Part shown: positions 56,623 through 63,374 of the stretch, one piece after another
How the letters are laid out: each line of letters starts with the position of its first letter
Numbering within the stretch: position 1 is the stretch's first letter
Assembly: GCA_025361845.1 (NCBI GenBank)
Contig: JANYJL010000292.1
Coordinates: 1 to 63,374, forward strand
Source: Rhizobacter sp.
Lineage (GTDB): Bacteria > Pseudomonadota > Gammaproteobacteria > Burkholderiales > Burkholderiaceae_C
Direction of reading: 5' to 3'
DNA length: 63,374 bases
The notes under the pieces: model-generated
Databases searched by the model: none
What the model was told of the DNA's origin: nothing
The model's input: the letters and a program-made list of their open reading frames with translations, nothing else
Program-made: the position numbers and the translations under genes

Positions 56623-57687
56623 TCAGCGCGTGGCGGCCTCGCGGAACACACGCACTCGCTCGGCGTCCCCCGGGTGGCTCGCGAAAGCGATGCCGGGCTC
56701 GGTGCTGTCAGGCGCAGCCTTGCCATCGGCGCTGCGGGCCGCGGCCATGCGCTCGAACAGCTCGATCATCACGGTCGGCGAGATGCCGTTGGCACGCAGC
56801 AAGGTGATCGCTTCGGCATCGGCCTCACGCTCGAAATCACGCGAATACGCCATTTGCCCGAGCAACGCCGGGGCGGCGGCCAGCACCGAGCTGAAGTCGC
56901 CCCAGGCCAGGCTGGTGGCGGTGCCGATCAAGGTCGCCTGCACCACCATGCGCATGCCGTGGCGGTGCAGCACGTGGCCGAGTTCATGGCCGAGTACGCC
57001 GATCAGCACGTCGTCGCGCTGGCCCAGCAATTCCACCAGCGCATCGGTGACGACGATCGTGCCGCCGGGCAGCGCAACCGCATTCGCGCCGAGCCGGCTG
57101 CTGCTCGGGCTGGCGTGAAAGCGCAGCTCGTAACGTGGCGGCTGCGCACCCGGGTAGGCGCGTGGCAAGGCCTGCGCGAAGGCCTCGCGCAGATGCGCCT
57201 GGCGCGCGGGGGGCAAGGCACTTGCGGTCAGTACCTGGCCGTCCATCGATTGCCACACCGCATCGCCCAAGGCGCGATCCGCACTCTGCGGCAGCAGCAC
57301 CAGCAAGCCACGTGCGGCCCACGGCACACCCCATTGGTAGCCGATGCCCACCAGCGTCAGCAGCAACAGCAGCGCGAGCGCCGTGCCGCGCCAGCTCTGC
57401 TGCGCCTGCACCACGACCGATTCGGCCTGGCCGTTCGCACGCTGCCAGGCGTCCCATGCCGCACTGTCCAGCGCTTGCAGAGAGGCACCGCCGCGCAAGC
57501 GGGTCACGCGGGTGCCGTGGCGGGTGCGCTCGGCCCAATCGACATCCGCCATCGGCACGTGCACATCGATGGCGTCGCCGCTGATGTGCAACTGCCCGCC
57601 AGCGACCGTCAGACACACGCGCCGGGCGCGCGCCGAAAGGCCGTCGAAATACGTGGCTTCGATGGCCACGGGGCCGGGCTGCGTCAC
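56623..57687 (-). CDS. M48-family zinc metalloprotease
   Basis: A 354-residue membrane protease. An N-terminal domain of about 100 residues (EATYFDGLSARARRVCLTV) resembles the DUF7092-like start of this group. One TM helix follows (ALALLLLLTLVGIGYQWGVP), then the catalytic domain with LIGVLGHELGHVLHRHGM (HExxH zinc site) and the third ligand Glu in YSRDFEREADAEAI. It probably removes misfolded envelope proteins. The GTG start overlaps the stop of the DUF898 gene (57684-57687), so the two are coupled; this pair recurs in other genomes. Confidence 0.9.
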   Translation of the reverse strand: MTQPGPVAIEATYFDGLSARARRVCLTVAGGQLHISGDAIDVHVPMADVDWAERTRHGTRVTRLRGGASLQALDSAAWDAWQRANGQAESVVVQAQQSWRGTALALLLLLTLVGIGYQWGVPWAARGLLVLLPQSADRALGDAVWQSMDGQVLTASALPPARQAHLREAFAQALPRAYPGAQPPRYELRFHASPSSSRLGANAVALPGGTIVVTDALVELLGQRDDVLIGVLGHELGHVLHRHGMRMVVQATLIGTATSLAWGDFSSVLAAAPALLGQMAYSRDFEREADAEAITLLRANGISPTVMIELFERMAAARSADGKAAPDSTEPGIAFASHPGDAERVRVFREAATR

Positions 57688-58880
57688 AGGCCGACGTCGA
57701 TGCCGAACAGATCGCCAGCCGCATCACCACTCGCGTCATCCGCACGTGGGCGCTCGCGGTTCACCAGCTCGTCGGGCGGGTTGCGGGTGTGCACCGTCAT
57801 CGCCTGCAATCGCATGCGCGTGGTGGCGATGGCGGCGAACGGCCAGTACAGGCCCAGTGTCACCAGCACGAGCGACCAGTTTTTCAATGTCAGGCGCACC
57901 AGTGGCCAAAAACGCAGGGCGCTCTCAAAACGGATGTCGGTGCTCTGGGTGCGGTTCCACACCAGGTTTTGCAAACGCGACGTGGCGTAGGGGCGGATCA
58001 CCAGCACCATCGCCACGTAGATTCCCAGCAGCGGGATCAGGACGCCGATGGCCGTGGTCCAGCCGGTCGCATGGGTGCGCCCACCGAACAACGCAGCCAC
58101 GCTGCCTCCGACCAGCAGGGCTATCGCCGCACCCGCAAGGGCACCGGACAGCAAGGACACGCCGAGCGTCTTCAGCAACACGCCATAAAAGGAGCCCGGG
58201 CCGGTGCGCAACTGCGTCTGCACCTGGCCAAGCGCGTAGTGGTCGTGCTGGTACTTCTTGACGAGCCACCACAGCAGCGGCAGCAGCAGGGCGGGCACCA
58301 GGACGAACAGACCTGCCAGGATTTCGCCGGCCCGCCCGCCGACGGTCACCACCACACCCCACGCGATCAGGCCCGGCAGGAACAGCGGCAGGATCGCGCG
58401 GTACGCGCCCCACAAGCCACCGGTGAAACGAAAGCGCAAGCCGCGCCAACTCGTGTTGGCCAGGCGGAACTGCTGCGCCGCGCGGAACAGCGCCGGCCAC
58501 ACCGCCGCCACGATCACCAGCGCGGCCAGGCTCGCGCCAGGCGACACGCTGCCCGCCAGCGAGTACAGCCCCACCAGCACACCGACGAGCAGGAGGCCGC
58601 GCAACATGCGCCGTGGCTCGCCGTGAAAATCCAACGGGTGATCGCCGATCAGGGTATTGCCGTAAAAGTAGCGCAGCCGCCGCACCTTGGCCCACGGGTG
58701 ATACAGCCCCAGCGTCATCAGGGTGAGCAGCAGGTTGACGCTCCAGATGCGGAAGTACTCGCTGCCCGAACCGGTGAACACGATCGGCAGCACGTGGCCG
58801 CGCCGCGCATCGGCGCCACCATAGCCAAGGTCTGGGGCGGCGACCGCATCGGTCGGCGGCGAAGGGTCGTTCGGCAGCAT
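57684..58880 (-). CDS. DUF898 (YjgN-type) membrane protein
   Basis: A 398-residue multi-pass membrane protein. It opens with VFTGSGSEYFRIWSVNLLLT, LMTLGLYHPWAKVRRLRYFY and GNTLIGDHPLDFHGEPRRML, the signature of the family, followed by LRFRFTGGLWGAYRAILP. About eight hydrophobic helices; a second half repeats the pattern (FESALRFWPLVRLTLKNWSL, VLVTLGLYWPFAAIATTRMR), so the protein looks like an internal duplication. Function unknown; translationally coupled to the M48 protease. Confidence 0.9.
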   Translation of the reverse strand: MLPNDPSPPTDAVAAPDLGYGGADARRGHVLPIVFTGSGSEYFRIWSVNLLLTLMTLGLYHPWAKVRRLRYFYGNTLIGDHPLDFHGEPRRMLRGLLLVGVLVGLYSLAGSVSPGASLAALVIVAAVWPALFRAAQQFRLANTSWRGLRFRFTGGLWGAYRAILPLFLPGLIAWGVVVTVGGRAGEILAGLFVLVPALLLPLLWWLVKKYQHDHYALGQVQTQLRTGPGSFYGVLLKTLGVSLLSGALAGAAIALLVGGSVAALFGGRTHATGWTTAIGVLIPLLGIYVAMVLVIRPYATSRLQNLVWNRTQSTDIRFESALRFWPLVRLTLKNWSLVLVTLGLYWPFAAIATTRMRLQAMTVHTRNPPDELVNRERPRADDASGDAAGDLFGIDVGL

Positions 58881-59024
58881 GCGGGCACGTCCGTGGCAGA
58901 AGGTGGCCGCAATCTAGCACTGGCTCTGCGCGTGGGCGCCGATCTTGCGTGCGGCGTATCCTCAAGAGAGAGGCCGGCCCGCGCCAGCCGCCTGCCTTTT
59001 TGAGAACCCCCGAGAGACTCCGTC

Positions 59025-60297
<1,273 letters not shown>

Positions 60298-60305
<8 letters not shown>

Positions 60306-61608
60306 TTTGAACCCCGCGTTGAACCCCGCGTTGAACAACGCGCAGAACCCGGCGCCGCGCGAGCGCCACGGCCCCGATGCGATCACGCTGCTGCGTGACC
60401 CGGCCATGATCCGCGAGCGCTGTGCGGCCGTCACGCGTTCCGTCACCGAAGGCCGCTCGGCGAACTTCAAGCTCGACCGCAGTCGGCTCGACGACGTGGC
60501 CCGTCGTGTCGAGCAGGTGACGCGTGCGGCCTACCCTGATCTGCGCATTCCGTACCACAGCCGCTGGCGCCACTTCGAGGTCGGCGGCGTGAACCGCAAG
60601 GCCGAAATGGACGCGGCGATGGCGGGTTTGAACGCGGCCGACCAGGCGCGTGCGCGCATCGACCTGAGCGTCGTGAGCGTGCTGCTTGACGCTGGCGCGG
60701 GCCCGCAGTGGAAGTACGCCGAAGCCGAGAGCGGGCAAGGCTTCAATCGCTCCGAAGGCCTGGGTGTGGCGAGCTTCCGGGCATTTCTGCGCGGCGCGTT
60801 TTCGGCGGTGGCGGGCGAGCCGCTGCGTGTCGATGCGAGTACCTTGCGCAAGCTCGATGCGACGGCACTCGCCGCGATTTTTCAGGCCGGGCCGCAGAAC
60901 CCGCTGGTCGGCCTGGAAGGCCGCGCGGCCCTGCTGCAACGCCTGGGCGAAGCACTGCAAACGCAATCTGCGAAACACGGCAGCGTGGCACGGCCCGCGG
61001 CCCTGTTCGACACACTGACCGACGGCGGAACGCTGCGCGAGATCAGCGCCGCCGCGGTGCTGCGCGCGCTGCTCGACAGCTTCTCGTCCATCTGGCTCAC
61101 CGGCAGCGTGCTGCACGGCGTGCCGCTCGGCGACGTGTGGCCGCACCGCTGGGCCGGTGGCGAAGACCCGATGGCCGGGCGCCACGGCACGACGGCCGGC
61201 TGGGTGCCCTTCCACAAGCTCAGCCAGTGGCTCGCGTATTCGCTGCTCGAACCCTTCGAGTGGGCCGGCATCACGGTGAACGGGCTCGATGCATTGACCG
61301 GCCTGCCCGAGTACCGCAACGGCGGCCTCTTGATCGATGGCGGTGTGATCGTGCCGCGTGATGCGGGTGCCCTGGCGCGCACCTGGAAAGTGAGCGATGA
61401 ATTCATCATCGAATGGCGCGCGCTCACCGTCACCCTGATCGATGAACTCGCGCCGCTGGTGCGCGCCCGCCTGGACCGAACGGCACAAGAGATGCCCCTG
61501 GCCTGCGTGCTCGAAGGCGGCACCTGGGCCACGGGCCGCGCCATCGCGCGCGAGCTGCGCGACGGCAGCCCGCCGATCACCATCGAGAGCGATGGCACCG
61601 TTTTCTGA
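60298..61608 (+). CDS. URC4/Urg3 family protein (DUF1688)
   Basis: A 436-residue protein of the DUF1688 family, whose yeast and Aspergillus members (URC4, Urg3) are needed for uracil degradation. Family features: [40 protein letters not shown], the core [40 protein letters not shown], and [18 protein letters not shown]. The biochemical role is unknown, perhaps acting on ribosylurea-type intermediates. The start is unusual: the TTG at 60298 overlaps the previous stop and has AAAGGG upstream; further TTGs at 60307, 60319 and 60331 are in frame and lie in a tandem repeat. Confidence 0.9.
60307..60342 (+). repeat. 12-nt tandem repeat at the 5' end of the URC4 gene
   Basis: TTGAACCCCGCG twice (60307-60318, 60319-60330), then TTGAACAACGCG (60331-60342). 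It encodes Leu-Asn-Pro-Ala repeats and multiplies possible TTG start codons. Confidence 0.8.
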
Positions 61609-61631
61609 ACCCATCCCCTGAGAGCCCCACG

Positions 61632-62264
<633 letters not shown>

Positions 62265-62265
62265 G

Positions 62266-63374
62266 ATGCTGATCCGCAACGCCACGCTGACCGACGGCCG
62301 CAGCGGCATCGATGTGCTGGTGCAGGCCGGCCGGTTTGCAGCCATCGGCACGACCCTGTCCGCGCCCGAGGGCGCCGAAGTCATCGATGCGCAAGGGCAG
62401 TTGCTCAGCCCGCCTTTCATCGATGCGCACTTCCACATGGACGCGACGCTCAGCTACGGCCTGCCGCGTGTGAACGAGAGCGGCACCCTGCTCGAAGGCA
62501 TCGCGCTGTGGGGCGAGCTGAAGCCGCATCTGACGCAAGAGGCCTTGGTCGAACGCGCATTGCAGTATTGCGATTGGGCGGTGGCCAAGGGCCTTCTGGC
62601 GATCCGCTCGCACGTGGATGTGTGCGACGACCGCCTGCTCGCGGTCGAGGCACTGCTGCACGTGAAGCAGCGTGTCGCGCCCTACCTCGACCTGCAACTC
62701 GTCGCCTTCCCGCAGGACGGTGCGCTGCGCTCGCCCACGGCGCTCGCGAACCTGAAGCGTGCGCTCGATCTGGGTGTCGATGTGGTCGGCGGCATCCCGC
62801 ACTTCGAACGCACGATGGAGGATGGCGCCGAGAGCGTGAAGATCCTCTGCGAACTCGCCGCCGAGCGTGGCCTGCGCGTGGACATGCACTGCGACGAAAG
62901 CGACGACCCGCTGTCGCGCCATGTCGAAACGCTCGCGTTTCACACGAACCGACTCGGCCTGCACGGCCGCGTGACTGGCTCGCACCTCACGTCCATGCAC
63001 TCGATGGACAACTACTACGTGTCGAAACTGTTGCCGCTGATGCGCGAGGCGCAGCTGCATGCGATCGCCAACCCGCTCATCAACATCACCCTGCAAGGCC
63101 GGCACGATACGTATCCGAAGCGCCGCGGCATGACACGCGTGCCCGAGATGCTGGCGGCCGGCATCAATGTCGGCTTCGGCCACGACTGCGTGATGGACCC
63201 GTGGTACTCGCTCGGTTCGGCCGACATGCTGGAGGTGGCGCAGATGGGCCTGCACGTGGCGCAGATGACGAGCCAGGCCGGCATTCGCGCATGCTTCGAA
63301 GCGGTGACCACCAACGCTGCGAAGGTGATGCACCTCGACGGCTACGGGCTCGATGCCGGTTGCGATGCCAGCTT
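62266..63374 (+). CDS. codA: Cytosine deaminase-like amidohydrolase (3' end beyond the window)
   Basis: 369 codons are visible, starting one base after the upp stop; the gene runs off the right edge. Amidohydrolase metal sites: DAHFHMDAT (H-x-H), MHCDESDDP (His and Glu), SHLTSMHSM (His), FGHDCVMDPWY (Asp). FIDAHFHMD, GGIPHFERTMEDG and VNESGTLLEGI are as in CodA of E. coli, so cytosine to uracil is the likely reaction, feeding the uracil pathway upstream. It could also deaminate related rings such as isoguanine. Confidence 0.88.
   Translation, partial: MLIRNATLTDGRSGIDVLVQAGRFAAIGTTLSAPEGAEVIDAQGQLLSPPFIDAHFHMDATLSYGLPRVNESGTLLEGIALWGELKPHLTQEALVERALQYCDWAVAKGLLAIRSHVDVCDDRLLAVEALLHVKQRVAPYLDLQLVAFPQDGALRSPTALANLKRALDLGVDVVGGIPHFERTMEDGAESVKILCELAAERGLRVDMHCDESDDPLSRHVETLAFHTNRLGLHGRVTGSHLTSMHSMDNYYVSKLLPLMREAQLHAIANPLINITLQGRHDTYPKRRGMTRVPEMLAAGINVGFGHDCVMDPWYSLGSADMLEVAQMGLHVAQMTSQAGIRACFEAVTTNAAKVMHLDGYGLDAGCDAS

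Overview
The window is about 63 kb of high-GC DNA from one replicon of a beta-proteobacterium, most likely order Burkholderiales (the Rubrivivax/Leptothrix/Methylibium/Comamonadaceae neighbourhood). The reasons are gene content and style (GTG/TTG starts, ATGA overlaps, split pntA, type-2 pyrF, LptA-LptB-RpoN block) and a GC-rich intergenic repeat, CCCCCCGAGGG...GGCTCG, that I associate with this order. I found no rRNA, tRNA, CRISPR array, insertion sequence or prophage. Almost every base is coding, on both strands.

Layout. 1-9236: a light/oxidative-stress lipid island. A MerR-type regulator with a CarH/LitR-like B12 photosensor domain sits between a ferritin-like gene and a divergent exported glutathione peroxidase. 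An eight-gene operon follows: FAD oxidoreductase, DUF1365, CFA-type lipid methyltransferase, chalcone-isomerase-like, MFS, DUF3833 lipoprotein, SDR, NTF2-like. 9246-10881: nudJ-mnmA, with an apparent one-base frameshift in mnmA. 10995-14736: three-part transhydrogenase pnt operon interrupted by an unknown exported protein. 14803-16914: diguanylate cyclase, dienelactone hydrolase, small membrane protein. 16960-20963: a GntR-controlled sugar-acid operon with a clear operator. 21174-28628: fadD, mtnN, rsmE, yidB, an rlmL-like methyltransferase, unknown membrane proteins and a broken secreted gene. 28656-34818: argS, SPOR protein, dsbA, lptA, lptB, rpoN. 34881-40602: ankyrin protein, HbpS-like protein, a FixJ-type two-component system, a Ser/Thr kinase fused to a cyclic-nucleotide-binding domain, psiF. 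40686-50925: lysR, CoA transferase, haloacid dehalogenase, malate synthase G, a geranylgeranyl-reductase-like flavoprotein, a hydrolase, a molybdenum hydroxylase pair. 50912-58880: multi-PAS hybrid kinase, pyrF, purB, M48 protease, DUF898 protein. 59025-63374 (edge): a URC-type uracil catabolism cluster (GTP-cyclohydrolase-II-like, URC4/DUF1688, upp, cytosine-deaminase-like).

Most notable signals. (1) A 100-nt repeat occurs three times with no gaps. It consists of two adjacent hairpins, and their terminal stems differ between copies by compensatory base pairs. All copies lie in the sense direction of their host transcription unit; two begin exactly at the TGA stop of the upstream gene and one is read in frame inside a histidine kinase. 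(2) A 32-nt element is shared, at identical internal spacing, by the promoter side of the photosensor regulator and the leader of the lipid operon. The leader also carries a hairpin with a pure-pyrimidine loop. (3) The B12 photosensor keeps the adenosylcobalamin residues but has Met in place of the His expected to capture cobalt after illumination. Starts, operators and frameshifts were read by eye; no database search was run.
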